Below, in pieces: positions 12,642 through 25,154 of a DNA stretch of 60,219 nt. Every line of letters starts with the position of its first letter. The stretch's first letter is position 1. The stretch comes from Gnetum montanum (taxonomy: Eukaryota > Streptophyta > Gnetopsida > Gnetales > Gnetaceae), in contig MNCI01013900.1 of NCBI GenBank assembly GCA_015680685.1, positions 303,808-364,026 of the forward strand, given 5' to 3'. A program made the position numbers and the translations under genes. The notes below the pieces were generated by a model that was not told where the DNA came from, did no database searches, and saw nothing but the letters and a program-made list of their open reading frames with translations.

Positions 12642-14523
12642 TAAAACACCACCAATTTTGGGCTTCTACAATTCAATGGCATATTTGTCTAAGTGTCATA
12701 ACTTGGGCAAAACTTTTCTAATTCTAGTGTTTACATTATGCATTCTAGATAGTGTAGCACACTAGGAGTCCTATTTTTTGCAAACTTTTTCTAAGTCTGC
12801 TTGCTATGCTTCATGCCATAGCTAGCGTAGCACATACTTCCATGGCCAATCTGCACAAATGTCAAGCAAGAAGTGGTCAAGGTCTACTAGGAATGGAACA
12901 AACAGTTTGGCAAATTTCCTATCTCTTGGACTGTCAAGCTTGCTACACTTTCTAGCTTGCCTAGCTTTACACATGTCCCGATCACTAGTTCGCCTAATTA
13001 CTAGGTTAGAGGTTGTCAATGGTGCTCAACATAGAAAAAATAGTTTGGCAAATTTTCTATCTTTTGGGCCTATTACACATTGCTATGCTACATAGCGTAG
13101 CCAATGTGACATAGGTGTCAGGGCCAAATTTTTCTAAGTATTGAACAAGAAATCTATCAAGCTATCTAGACATGGAAGATGTATTTGGAAATTTTCTGAA
13201 TTTTGAGGTTTCCTATCCTACTACACCCCAGAGTGTGGTCAGTGTGCCATGAAGAAACATTGCAAATTTTGGTAAAATTCATCAAAATACTTGTGTTACG
13301 CTCTGTTACGCTGCACAGCATAGACAACGTGACAAGTCAAAATTTGCAAAAGTTTTCTAAGTGTTCATGCTACGTTCTGTCACATTGTGCAACATAGACA
13401 ACATGACACTTGGGAAATGCCTCTAGAAGCTCCCAGGAGCTCCTAGAACTTGACATTGACTCTTATTTTAGCTCCAATGTCCTTCCAATGACTAAGATCA
13501 ATAGTTTGCTTTATTTTTTCACCTCCCATTGATCTCCAAAATTTTCCCTACGCTTGATCCTACTTGAAAGAGGGGGAAGATGTAGTCTCGAAGCGTAGGC
13601 TCCAAGTTACATTTGTTTTGGCATTTTTTGTAGGTACATGGTGGTCCTTCAGACTCTGACACATGTAGTCTATGCAATGTGGTCATAGTTTAGTAGTTTC
13701 TAAGTCCTCATTCCTATCCTACAGAGCATTACACTTAGAGCTTGACATTTTGAGCATAACATGTCAATGTGACTTGTTCACGTCCATGCTATGTGGGACC
13801 CAGGCCACATGGCATCCAGTTCGCATCTCATGTTAATCCTAGCCCTATAAATACCCTGACAATTAGCATTTTAAGGGTTGATCAACAAATCATTTTAAGC
13901 ATCAAGCATTAGAGCACTCTTAGCATCTTCATCACTCCAACACTTGACCACCTAAGCTTGACATCTGACTAAGTACCGTGACATAGTCTGCCTTGTACCC
14001 ACACAACGTGATGACTGCAAACCTAGTAGGTTCAATCTCCTTTGTGATTGCTAGCATTGTGTCTACGATGTTCTAAAGACTATGACCACACTGCTACACT
14101 ACCCATATGCTTATCTAACACTACGTACTACTTGCAAACATTATTCAATTAAAAGTTGTATGCTCCAATCTTTGAGTGGTGCATTTCTCACCTTTGAACT
14201 CTGGTTCTATATTCTCAACATTTGTTTCAAATTTCTCAACATTTACTTTTTTGCACTTTCTTCTACTATCAATACGTATTCACATATTCATGTTACGTTA
14301 TGTTCTATTCTTGCTTATTTTCCTGACTCCTACATGAGGCTCACTAAAACCTCTGTTTACAAATGGTTATTATTACACCATGTGAGTCCCTATTTGATTG
14401 ACCAGATCATTCAAGGCACCTCATTTTTGTTTCTCCCAACATGGACCTCACATAGATTTGAGGTTAGGCTATATGTCTGTAGACTTGTTGTTGTTCCAAC
14501 CACCAACATTTTTGAACATCATA
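12642..14523 (+). repeat. Element B 5' LTR
   Basis: This aligns along its length with 31453-33345. It starts TAAAACACCACC (TG mutated to TA; the 3' copy keeps TGAAACACC) and ends GAACATCATA (the 3' copy ends GAATGTCACA). The U3 contains several degenerate units built around TTTTCTAAGTGTT and TAGACAACGTGACA. The TATA box is at 13846-13853. The small open frames inside are chance frames. Confidence 0.88.
13846..13853 (+). promoter_or_regulatory. LTR TATA box (TATAAATA)
   Basis: TATAAATA in the context CTAGCCCTATAAATACC is conserved in the 3' LTR at 32667-32674, as expected for the U3/R boundary promoter. Confidence 0.7.
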
Positions 14524-14528
14524 GGTTT

Positions 14529-14545
14529 TAGCACTAGAAGGAGGG
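14529..14545 (+). other. Element B primer-binding site
   Basis: TAGCACTAGAAGGAGGG begins five bases after the 5' LTR. Element C has TGGCACTAGAAGGAGGG in the equivalent place (41318). The intact form would pair with a tRNA ending CCCTCCTTCTAGTGCCA. I cannot name that tRNA; it is not the tRNA-Asp type usual for Tat and Athila elements. Confidence 0.6.
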
Positions 14546-14990
14546 ATTCTCATTCCTTCTGTGTGCCATGGGTAGTCCCACATGCTTTCTATACCCTTGT
14601 GACTAGTAGCAAGCCAGCATAGACATAACACCCCTATGGACTTGCCATGGTAGTGGCTAGATCATAGGCTAGCATAGGAGTTGTCTACATTCCAGTTGGT
14701 TCAGATTGGTCCCAGTTGATGGTTCCCCTGGAACCCCGTAGGATGGAAAGTCCAAACTATTTACTCTATCAAGCTCTAAGTGTTCTATAGAGCATGACAC
14801 CCCATGAGCATAATAGTCCCTTAGAGTGTGACAAGTGTAACATATGAGATAACCATTTTTTCAGTGTTTCTAGACTTAGCCATTTTTGGCCTGTTTTCTT
14901 TATAGTTTTCACACTTAGCCGTTTTGTCTTAAATGTTTTGTACTTAAATATTTTACAAGTATCTCTTTTTCTTACATCTTTTCTTACACA

Positions 14991-17270
14991 ATGAAAATGA
15001 ACCCTGTTAATGCCTCAACTACTACCTTGAACTTGGAGTTAGCTCATCCCATGCAACATGTGGTAGACGTTGAGCAACCACTTAGCCCGGTGTGGCCACA
15101 ATGGTAGTCTCTTAGACTTCAACACCAATCACCTAAACACATGATACTTGATGATGAACGATACAACTTTTTGTGTGCAAAAATTCAAGTGGGTCGACCA
15201 TTGGACCACCAAGAAAGGGAAGAAAAGCATAGTTTTGAAATTATTCACCAAAACAGAAAAGAGTTCCTCCTTACCCCTGGCGTGGTCATACTGCTCACTA
15301 AATCTTTCAAATGGATTTTGGACCAACATATTAGGATGAGTGGGTTAAAAGAGTAGGATTTGGTATTCAACTATGATGAACCCCTACAAGATGGACAAGA
15401 GGAATTTGAGTCTCATTCTGACAATGGTGTCTCACTTTATGTCTCAGCCTCACAATCTGCATCTATATTTCTAGCACACTAGTCACAGTGTTCTGCCTTC
15501 TTTGAAGTAGCTATGACACTTCTGCAACCTAAAACTTTGTTGGTGATAGCTATCCACCCAGTCCTATCTATGCAACAGAACATAGGACCTTCTGTCCCTT
15601 TTTCCTTTTTCATTTCCTTGTAATCTATTCAGCCTTCACAACCAATGTTTGTGACGCCAACGCTACCATATGTGCACACCATGCCCATATCACAGCCACA
15701 AATGAGTCACATTTCTGTCATTCTAGCTATATCAATCCCACCACCAACAATAGATCCAACCTCAACTGCATGGTAGGTAGCAACATCTTTACCTACTATT
15801 CAATTGTCCCAAATTCCATAGTACACACAGCTACAAATGTACCAAGCATCACATATGACACAACCTACTATAGGACTATGGGCTGCTTCAATGGCCCCAC
15901 CGATAGTACAACTAATGCAACCCTCTACAACATTCCCAAGTTTGGACCAAGCATTCCAGCTTATTCAAACCCTCACCGAGGATGTCAAGAGGCTTAAAGT
16001 AGCCAACTTAGAGATAGTCCATGTAACAAACTTCTCTTAGGATGATTCCATTAGCCCCATTGTTCCTCTGATCACACTACCTCCTAGGGTCCAACTTCCC
16101 TAATTTATGAAATACAACAATGAGGGTGACCCAAATGCCCACTTAGTCATTTTTCGTTCGGAGTCCTTATTACTATAAGCATGGCTACATGTGGTTATCT
16201 ATGTCTTTGCCATGTCTTTGACTGGCAAAGCTTTAGATTGGTATTGCATGCTTTCTTGAGCATCTGTTTCAACTCTAAAGGAGTTGCTAAGCCAGTTTGT
16301 AACCTTCTTCAATTATAACTTGAAGCAAAAAACCATGTTGTACCTTCTCATGAATGTTAAGCAAGAAGTGCTAGAGCCAGTGCAAAAATTCATACAATGT
16401 TGGAGTGCCTCTCTAAATGAGATTCATGAGCCAATCACTAAAACCCACTTGCTAGCCATTTTTAAAGGTGCAATAAATGATTTTATTAAATCAAAGCTAT
16501 ACTATTTAGCCCGGCACTCCCTTAGCCAAGCTTTTGCTCAAACAAAGGGCATACAGGATGCGGTAGAGGCCAACAAGGACTTGGCTTACATAGCCTACAA
16601 GAATGCACATGCAAAGAGAGACAAGGAAAAGGGGAAATCAATGACAACCACTATGGTGGCTATGGCTGATGAAGCCAAGCCCAACAACAATAGGCAAGTG
16701 GCTAAGGTACCTAAGGCCCTAGCCAATACCAGCAAAAAATCAGGTTCTGGTAATGCAGGAACCAACCAACTTGCATCATCAATGGCGATGGGGCAAGCTT
16801 CCTCAAGGCCAAACTTTAAGTGCAAGGATCACTCAAAATACATCTCTTTGCTGATCAAGCTATTAGAGATTTTGGATTAATTACTTAGTGTTGGGTGCAT
16901 TCAGCACAAGAAAATGTTAGAGGATGATTGTAAATGCCACGAGAGGTATTGTGAGTTCCTCTGAGACCCCTCTATAGCTATGCCTAATGAGCCTCCAGTA
17001 CCAAAAAATTTTAGGTTGGATCGGTTCTGTAACTACCATCAATTGCATGGCCATGACACAGATTACTACCTAGTGCTAAAGGATGATATCCAATGCATGA
17101 TCGATCAAGGCAAGCTGGTCCTTGATGAAAGTAATCCTGTCCAGCTGGAGAACCAGTCCATGAATGTCTATAAGGATCCATTAAATAGTAGCAGTGCCAG
17201 ATATATCATTAATGCTATCAATGTTGATGATTATGCAAAGCCAATACATGAACCATTTATTGTCTGAGTG
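14991..17270 (+). pseudogene. Element B gag
   Basis: Gag forms the virus-like particle and packages element RNA. A start at 14991 gives MKMNPVNASTTTLNLELAHP before a stop, so the N-terminus is preserved but broken. The core is best preserved at 16284-16880, with LLAIFKGAINDFIKSKLYYL followed by a basic linker rich in K, N and Q. The zinc-finger region at about 17025-17120 reads FCNYHQLHGHDTDYY then LKDDIQCMIDQGKLV. This is the typical Tat-type CxxxH...GHDT motif, but the last Cys is Tyr. At least three frames are needed to cover the protein, so it is non-functional. The frames on the opposite strand here are shadows. Confidence 0.85.
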
Positions 17271-18720
17271 CCTTCCGGTGATGTTGAAGCTTCAACATCA
17301 AATAGGCCACAATCTCCCTTTGTCATCAAGGTACCATCTCGGGTGCTTGTAACACCCTTCATGGTTAGGGCCCTACAGCATGTTGCGGCAACAACCTAGA
17401 CATCTTTTTTCATAAGGATGCCAAAATGTGTAGACCCCCCATTTTCCCAAGATCTAGTGGTGGGGACTACATTGCAACCTGCCTACCCAAAGAAATGTGA
17501 CAAGCATCTAGTCAATAAGATGGCTAGGGAATGCATTGAACTAGGTCCCCCTAAGCCTATCCCCTTGTTAGCAGTTCCCATGGCCCCATCATCTAAGGTC
17601 ACCAACACAGACATGCACATTCAACAAGGAACCACCAAGGCTCAAAGGCCCATTGTCCATCCAAAAGCAAAGTCTCCTCCTCCTTGAGAAATCCATCTCT
17701 TAGGGCATATGGAGGAGATAAAGACCACCAAACAACTGGATGGTGGAAAATATTTTCTAGATGCACTCACATAGGTCAAACAGACTCTAAAACAAAAGAA
17801 TAAAACTTTGAGCCTATACAATCTAATTATGACATCCCATGCCCATTGTGAACCATTGGTTCACATGTTGGCATCCATTCCCATTAAGGAATACATGCTA
17901 GCAGAGGAAAAGGCTATCCATGTTGTAATTCTTTAGCCTGCAACTAGAGAACCAAGGTCAACACTTTTGACCTTTCGTGATGAAGCCATCAAAGCTGACC
18001 TCGAGAAGGATCAAGTAACTACTGTGCCCATGTTCATAACAATTCGTGTAGGTTAGTATAAGATTCGTAGGGTGCATGTCAATGATGGGGTAGCAACTAG
18101 CGTTATTCCATTCCCCATTGTTGATAAGCTTAGCTTAGTGGATCATATTAGGACAATAACAATGGCATATTTAAAATCCTTCAATGAAGCACATGTGGTT
18201 GTCAAGGGGATAGTCATGATTGATTTCGTGGTAGGGGAGTAATTCCACACTAACATAGAGTTCATCGTGGTTGAAGAGATGCTTGGATTCAACCTAATCT
18301 TAGGGAGATCTTGGTTAGTCCAACTAAGGGTTGTCTCTTCACCAATCCACCAAGAGATCCACTTACCTCATCAAGGTGGAGAAGTGGTGATCTTTGGTAA
18401 CAACATAGCCCCTCAGACCATCAACAATGTAGACACTGAGTAAGGGTTAGAGGTAGAGTTCTCTAAAGATACACCACCTATTTGCAATGAGAGTCAATGT
18501 TGTTCAACTAATGAACCAAGCAAAATGAGTGATCTCCATGAGGAAGCTCTTTGGGTAGAATTTCCCTTCTCTATGGTAGACGACGACCTAGGGGGGTATT
18601 TCCTTATGCCTTCTAGGCCTTATGCACTTCCTAACCCACATTAGGTTAGGAAACATCTACATGATTAGGGCATGTCCCTAACTTGCTTGCCTGTCTAACT
18701 TGTCTTTAGCCCCTTTTGTT
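17271..18720 (+). pseudogene. Element B aspartic protease region
   Basis: The aspartic protease would release Gag and Pol domains. Around 18055-18330 the frame reads VNDGVATSVIPFPIVDKLSL and later LGFNLILGRSWL. This fits the retroviral-type protease pattern of active-site D[SG]G...VIP and ILGRxWL, but the catalytic motif is NDG, so activity would be lost. The upstream part (17418-17687) is a gag-protease linker. The downstream part to about 18720 continues with acidic sequence ending near LPNPH. Several in-frame stops are present. The gene is in the normal order after gag. Confidence 0.7.
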
Positions 18721-18794
18721 TCTATAGTTTCAATTTGCGTTATGTTTACTTCTTGCATTAGTTATGCTTTCATTTAGCTACGAAAAGAAAAAAA

Positions 18795-19030
18795 AAACAA
18801 AAAAAAAAGAGAGAGAAGTGGGGCCCGAAATGGCCTTAAACTATTGCATGGCCCGAAATGGCCTTAAGCTATCGCATGACTTGCCAAGGCCTAAAACTGG
18901 CAACTGACTTCCTTTTACATGATGGCCCGAAATGGCCTTAAACTAGCAATGGCTCGAAATGGCCTTAAACTATTGATGGCCCACAATGGCCTTAAACTAG
19001 TAATGCATGGGGCCCACAAGGGGCCTAATT
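18795..19030 (+). repeat. Tandem repeat block with ATGGCCTTAAACTA core
   Basis: After a purine-rich A/G tract, the unit GGCCCGAAATGGCCTTAAAC recurs about six times with variable spacers. The element's 3' repeats at 26388-26880 share the TTAAACT[A/G]GCA core, and one more copy lies at 22701. The block separates the protease from the antisense gene. Confidence 0.8.
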
Positions 19031-19241
19031 ACCTCAATAAAAAAATCCAAAGTTAGATTAACTAAAATACAAGTTAAAATGATACCACCATAGATCAATA
19101 CATAAACAAAATAAATATCATGCCTTTCATTAAATCATAAACAAAATACATAGTCTAGGATTACATCCACATCAAAAGATACAAAAATTACCCAATAATA
19201 GGGCTACATCTCAAATGTTTTAAATGTGTATTAATGAGAAA

Positions 19242-21100
19242 CTAAGGCTCTTCCCCTCCATCATTATCTACTGCTCTGCTAGGTCCTATGTCTTTACCTA
19301 GATCCTATGTAAAACAAAAACAAAATGATAAACTAATCAATAAAGAGGATAACATGTGAAATTTTTATGAAATGAATAGCAATAACATAAATTTAACCAA
19401 CTTGAGATGGACCTGCGTCCATGTCTAGGGGCATCCTATTGAGGCCAGCCTCTAGGTGTCAGGGGATTTCCTCCTCTGTCATGTGTGTCCAATCCTCCTC
19501 TCTCAAATCAACGCCTGCAAGGGTCTTCCCTTTCTCCATGGCCATTCATACAAGTGGCCTTGGAGAAAATGTGGCAAATGTAACCTCTCTAGAAGGAACA
19601 ACAATTTCCCTCTCTAGGGACTCACTAATCACCAGGTCTTTTGCAAACTTGTTGTAAGCTTGCGTCGCACTGATGGCATCAAGTAATATGTCGCAACCTC
19701 GACACTTCACAGACTCATCCCTATATTTCTTATGATAGGCTACACATTCCATCTTGTAATGGTACTTGTGGTTTTTTTAAGTCTATCCCCACTCATATAC
19801 TTTGACACTATAGTCCTTCTAGTCTTGGTTCGTCTAAGCCAAGAGGTCCATCTGCAAGCGCTACTCAATAACCTCGTGAGTAGCCTCATTCTTGCCCTTG
19901 GCGGTTGATCAATACCTGGCATAGTCAATCACAGCTGTAGGCAAGCTACTGTCTAATTTACTGTGGGCCATCAAGAAGTTGTACTGTGAGTACAAATCTT
20001 CCAGTTGAGCTACCTAGTTCACCTTAGTACATCCTGAGACAATTGATGTGACCTCCCTGGACTAGGCTATAGCTGTAGTAAACAAAAGTAGAATCATCAA
20101 CATAATGAAAATGTAAAAATAAAAAATGCATGAAAATAAACAGGTGATACAACTTACCTGGCACAAATGGTATGGGGAATGGTAGTACTGGGACTGAAAC
20201 CTCTTCTACACTGGGTATTCAAGATGTCCACTCAACATCCAGCTAGCTAAGATCCCACCACTTCACATAGGATTTGCAGTATCTAGTAGGATAATTTGTC
20301 ATATCTACCCCAATTTGTCCTATAACACTAACATGCATGTTCTCAGTAGATGAGAACTCTTGTAGGGCTATTTGAACTAGGGCTAATATCCCTTCTCCAT
20401 CGTGAATGCCATTTTCATCAATAAAAAATTTGGCAATAAGAAAAAAAGTAGTAAGCATTCTAAGTCATGAGATAAAAAAAGAAAAGAGAGAGAAGAAGAA
20501 GGAAAAATCACAATAAGGCTCACCCTCTAGTGCAGTAAATTGTTCCAGGTGGATTCTAGAAGGTTGTGTGCACATGACGGGTAAGGAATACCATGTTGTA
20601 TTATAGTAACACTAGAACTCAGCCATCTCCCAAATACAAGATAAGAGCCTAAGGCCTTTCTTGTCTTGGCTTGAGCTTCCTGCCCCTTTGCCTTCAATAG
20701 GTTCATATGACATGAATTTCAAGATACCTTTGTTTGCTCTAGGCAACAATGTCTTGGCTAGGACACTTGCTACTTTAGCAGACAAGTGTGACCATATGAT
20801 CACATTGAAATGATGAAGTAGGAATTCTAAGAATTCCTATGCACCCTCCCAAAACTAGATCACTTAGTATCCTATGCACACATTTGGTGCAGGGACATTT
20901 GGCATGGGATCACTCATACAACACAGGATCCCTACTAGTTTCACCACAATGAGGGCAAGTTTCAGTAGGACTCTGCAATGCCATAGTAATGAAAGCATTA
21001 GTATTGGAAAAGGATAACAAAAACAACAAAAGTAACAAATAAATGATGCATGAAATAACATTAAGTAACATAAAAATAAAAACTAATGCTTACAAGTTGT
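19242..21100 (-). pseudogene. Antisense spliced gene remnant with FCP1-like HAD domain
   Basis: Exons are inferred from GT/AG signals and open frame: 20524-20972, 20158-20459, 19398-20072 and 19242-19304, the last ending EEP-stop. A donor near 21093 suggests a further upstream exon. The first exon reads LALIVVKLVGIL, then EFLEFLLHHFNVIIWSHLSA and, near its end, PSRIHLEQF. This order resembles the VLDLNGLL, EFLxFxxxxFxVxIWSS and NPP blocks of plant FCP1/NIF-type HAD phosphatases. The expected catalytic Asp is Lys here. The next exon fits the end of such a domain (GEGILALVQIAL). The third exon is helical and charged. The gene is opposite in strand to gag-pol and lies between protease and RT. 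Stops at several sites make it a pseudogene. The phosphatase assignment is an inference from motif spacing. Confidence 0.5.
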
Positions 21101-21109
21101 ACAATATTA

Positions 21110-21590
21110 AAAAGAACTCAAAATGTTTCTAACTATTGGTCATGCTACCCACAGAGTGTGACACTTTCTAAGAAAAAGTTTTTCTAAGTGTTTGTGACAC
21201 TCCAAGAGAGTGTGAAAACTATTGAATAACTGGCAAAAAATTTGAAAAATTTTCTAAGTGTTGGTCAAATTTCCAAGGAGCGTGACACCTACAGAGTTAT
21301 TGAAAAAAAAGTTGCACAAATTTTTCAAGTATTGATCATGCTCCCAGGAAGCGTGACAACTATGAAAAATAACTAGCAAAAAATTTGAAAAGTTTTTCTA
21401 GTACTAGTCATGCTACCAGGGAGCATGCAATTGTATAATTACTAGCAAAAGGTTGCAAACATTTTCCAAGTGTTGGTCACGCTCCCAGGGGTGTGTGACA
21501 ATTGCAGAATGTGCAAAAATTTTCAAATGTTGGACATAGAAATACTAAAATGTTTCTAACTTTTTGTCACACTCTCAAGGATGCCCAGAG
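21110..21590. repeat. Tandem array of about 80-bp units
   Basis: About six degenerate units contain TTTTCTAAGTGTTGGTCA, then GCTCCCAGGGAGCGTGACA and a run such as GCAAAAAATTTGAAAA. The same wording (TTTCTAAGTGTT, then a palindromic CTCC/GAGCGTGACA) also builds the U3 of this element's LTRs near 13090-13400. Confidence 0.75.
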
Positions 21591-21599
21591 GTTGAACCC

Positions 21600-21925
21600 C
21601 TCAACTGAGCCCTATCCCACAATGTAGGATATCAAGAAAAACAATCTTTATCTTGTGTTATGACATAGGATACCCATGGAACCTCTATCCTATCCCATGA
21701 CATGGAACACACAGAAAATCCTATCCCATCCTGTTGTGCAGAACATGTAGGAAACCCTTGCTACATGACATGGGATGTAGGGCACCCAAAACCCTCATAA
21801 TGTGCTATACTAATAGTACATGTAAAACCCCTACTCCATTCCATAGTGTAGGGTGTTACAAAAAACCTCGCCCCATCCCACGAAGCTGAACGCTTAGAAA
21901 CCCTTGCCAAAACCCTTGCCGTGGT
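21600..21925. repeat. Second degenerate tandem array (CCTATCCCATGACATGG type)
   Basis: Roughly 45-50-bp units built around CCTATCCCA, then a short variable part (ATGACATGGAACACA, TTGTGCAGAACATG) and AAACCC. There are about six diverged units. No coding sense. Confidence 0.65.
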
Positions 21926-22889
21926 GCAAGCTGTCTTCAAACCCTTGATCCCAAAACAAAAGCAAAAATGGGGTAAGAAAAGGAAAAGAAGTAAGATCCA
22001 TGGTGCACATTCCCTCCCTGGCTATGGCATAGTGGCTATGGCAACGGTGGTAGTGGCAATGATCCCTACTCATAGCAAGCCATTTTTCAAACCCCCAAAT
22101 CTCAAAGCCCAAACACGTGGAAAGTAGGAAGGAACAAAAAATCATGAGTGGATCGTGATGACCTACCTAGTAGATATCATATCTTTGCACTCCTCAATGC
22201 ATGCCCTAGGAAGATTTCATAGGGTGTGCTCACCTTCATCAATGTTGGCAAGGCTGGGGTATCTATGCTTGCTCTTGCATGCCATCTTCTATTGTCACGC
22301 TCTAGCTTTCCTTTGGTGGCTGCTATGCTCTACCTTGGTTGTGCTACGCTTAAATGACGGTTGGCTCTAATAATAAAAATGATAGGTTTACCATAGGTAA
22401 AACCTCTATTTATACCCTTTAGGGTCAAGTGACACATCACCCCTCTAGGACACCCCATGTCTTGTGCATAACGCAAGATGCTCCATGGCTCGTGCATAAT
22501 GTGGAATGTCCCATGTCCCATGTAGCATAACACCTAGAGTTAGAAAAATTTTCTAAATTTTTCAACTTCTTACACTTAGAATTTTTTTTCTTGTATTTTT
22601 TGTTTGCCTAATAAACGTTCAACTTGGTCCCACATCCAAACCTTTCAAGCCTTGCTTAGACTTACACCCCCACATAGTCTATGGTCCTACTATGACCTTA
22701 AACTGGCAACTTTGTGACAAATCAAGGCCACAGGAAAGAACACAAAATAATAATAATAAAATGTATATGAATAAATCACTTTAGATACTACATGGTTAAT
22801 TTTCATAGCATTTTCTTCCTTATTTTATGCACTTAGCTTTATTAAAATAGGTCACATTTTTCTGGTTATTTTGCATGATCTCTTGAAAA
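21926..22889. other. Element B spacer before RT
   Basis: No domain is recognised. A few short repeats (CCCATGTCTTGTGCATAA type) occur at 22440-22520. A single TTAAACTGGCA copy occurs at 22701-22711. The overlapping frames at 21894-22145 on both strands are not convincing genes. Confidence 0.5.
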
Positions 22890-24535
22890 ATGATTGCATA
22901 CAAGAGTCTTCATTCATCCTTAGCCTTGACTAGATCTTATGGAAAATTCATGAGATGCACAAACACAAAACTTTTGAACTTCGAACTGCTTACCTATGAC
23001 ACCAACATAGCATCCCTAGAGACATCACTAGATTGGCCAAAACATCTAGTCCAAGCTCTAGACTTAGAAGCAGATGATGTGATCAAGGATCTCCTCATAG
23101 AAGTCCCTATAACAACATGCAAAGGTAAGGAAAAAACATTGAAACTTAGTTCCTTGCTAGAGCCTCAAATTTAACAGAGCATATCTAAAGTCCTTAGTGA
23201 CAATGTCAAGGTGTTCACATGGTCCTACAAGGACATGTCGGGCTTAGACCCACATATAATACAACATAACATTATCCTAGATCCACACATTAAATAATTA
23301 AACAAAAGGCTCATAAAACCAAGTCTGAGGTCACGTTGGCCACTCGTGATGAGATCACTAATCTTTACAAAGCTGGTTTCATCTAAGTAGTTAACTTTGT
23401 AGACTGGGTTTCGAACATCGTAGTTGTCCCCAAGAAAAATGAAGGTATACGCATTTGCATAGACTTTTGAGACTTAAACAAGGAAACCATTAAAGATGAT
23501 TTCCCATTGCCTAGTATTGACCAACTCATTGACATTACGGCTAGTCATGCCTTGTTGTCCTTTATGGATGGGTTTTCGATGTACAACCAAATTTGCATCA
23601 ACCCAGAGCACCAACTCACCACTACTTTCATGACCCCTTAGGGTACATTTTGTTATACAATGATGTCCTTCAGACTAAATAATGTTGGAGCAACATATCA
23701 ACGTGTAATGACATACATCTTTAGCGACTATTTGTTAGAATTGCTCAATGACTACATTGATGACATAGTGGTTAAGTCCAAAATGGCTCATGACCATGCA
23801 AATGACTTGGACCGTGTCCTCAAATGTTGTCATAGACATGAACTTAGGCTTAATTCCAAAAATTATGTCTTTGGCATTAAAATTGGTTGCATGTTAGGCT
23901 TTGAGGTATCAAAAACAGGAATACGCGTAGACCTTGACAAGGTCAAGGCTATCTATCACCAACTTGGCGCCACCAACAAACCTTAAGGAGTTACGTGGGT
24001 TACAAGGTAGGATACAATTCATATGTAGGTTTATTATAATATTGATAGATAAGTTACAACTAATGCATCATTTACTCAAAAAATGGATGAACTTTGAGTG
24101 GATAGCTCAAAGCCAAGAGGCATTTGATAACCTGAAAAAGGAGCTGGTTCAACTTACAATAGTCTATTCTCCACAAAGAGATAAGCCTTTCTACATCTAC
24201 CTTGCAACATTATACATGTCCATTACTTCCTTTCTTTGACAAAAGTGAGACGATGGCTCCAAGGTTCCTATTTATTACTTAAGCCATGCATTAGTAGCAC
24301 ACGAGGCAAAATATAACGATGTGGAGAAAAAATATCTTACCTTAGTCTTTGCACCTAAAAATTGGAGACACTACCTTTTCTGTAGTCAAGTCAATGTCAT
24401 CTACAAGAGCAATGTACTTAGGACTATTACAACAAACATATATGAAAGTAGTAGAATAGTAAGGTGGAAGGAAATAACCATTAAATTTGACCTACACTAC
24501 ATAGCGTAGGCGTTCACAAAAGGTCAAGAAATAGC
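22890..24535 (+). pseudogene. Element B reverse transcriptase and gypsy-type RNase H
   Basis: RT copies element RNA to DNA and RNase H removes the RNA. The linker includes VFTWSYKDMSGLDP (about 23213-23255), typical just before RT in this lineage. The RT then reads VVVPKKNEGIRICIDF, DFPLPSIDQLID, MSFRLNNVGATYQRVM and the catalytic YIDDIVVKS (about 23755). A frameshift near 23960 moves to the frame with LKELRGLQGRIQFICRF and the thumb. The first RNase H follows with PIYYLSHALVAHEAKY and APKNWRHYLF. Stops occur at FI*V, DF*DL and TP*GT. All YIDD residues are intact although the protein is dead. Confidence 0.9.
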
Positions 24536-24639
24536 TGCACAACTCATGGCTTCACCCATAGATGATCAAGCAATAATAGATCCAAAATTCCTGGATGAGT
24601 ATGTCAACAGTATAAGCCAAGTACCTACAAGTTTCAAAG

Positions 24640-25154
24640 CCATTTTACACTTTGATGGTGCTTCAACCACACAAGGTGGTAGTGCCACTGCTGTTATCAC
24701 ATTCCCCTACAGGGAAATCTGATCCTTTGCATACCACTTTGCATTTCTTTGTACAAATAATGTGGCAAAGTATGAAGGTCTCCTTAGAGGCATCTTAGTA
24801 GCTCCAGATTTAGAAATTCAAAACATAGCAGTCTAAGGTGATTTGTAGCTAGTTATTAACTAAGTTACAAATGTGTACGCTTGTAAGGCACAACATCTAC
24901 AACCTTACTGTGATTTGGAAAAACACTTGCTTAAAAAATTTGCAAGCATAGATGTCCAACATGTCCCCAATAATGAAAATACCATAGTTGATGCACTAGG
25001 TATGTTAGCCTTAATCATAGCACCAAACATGTTTTCCACTTTGCCCTCTTCAATAGTGGACTACACTAAACCTATAATTCATACAACAAGCATCACATTC
25101 ATAAGTACAGCTCATGTCCAAGAGTGGTATGATGATATTAAAGCATACCTCTAA
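24640..25154 (+). pseudogene. Element B second (archaeal-type) RNase H domain
   Basis: A second RNase H follows the first. It reads ILHFDGASTTQGGSATAVI, NNVAKYEGLLRGILVA, VGDLQLVIN-like sequence (here with stops) and VPNNENTIVDALGMLA. These match the four blocks of the additional RNase H acquired by Tat-lineage elements: DGAS, NNxAxYE, GDxxLV and NxxxDALA. The first Asp and the NNxAxYE Glu position are preserved as far as can be read. Two or three stops interrupt it. This domain is the main reason for the Tat assignment. Confidence 0.85.

Noticed and set aside
15129-15356. Several overlapping frames on both strands
   Set aside because: They lie within the decayed gag N-terminal region of element B and none shows a domain.
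16595-16825. Minus-strand open frame of 76 codons
   Set aside because: It is the shadow of the conserved gag frame on the plus strand.
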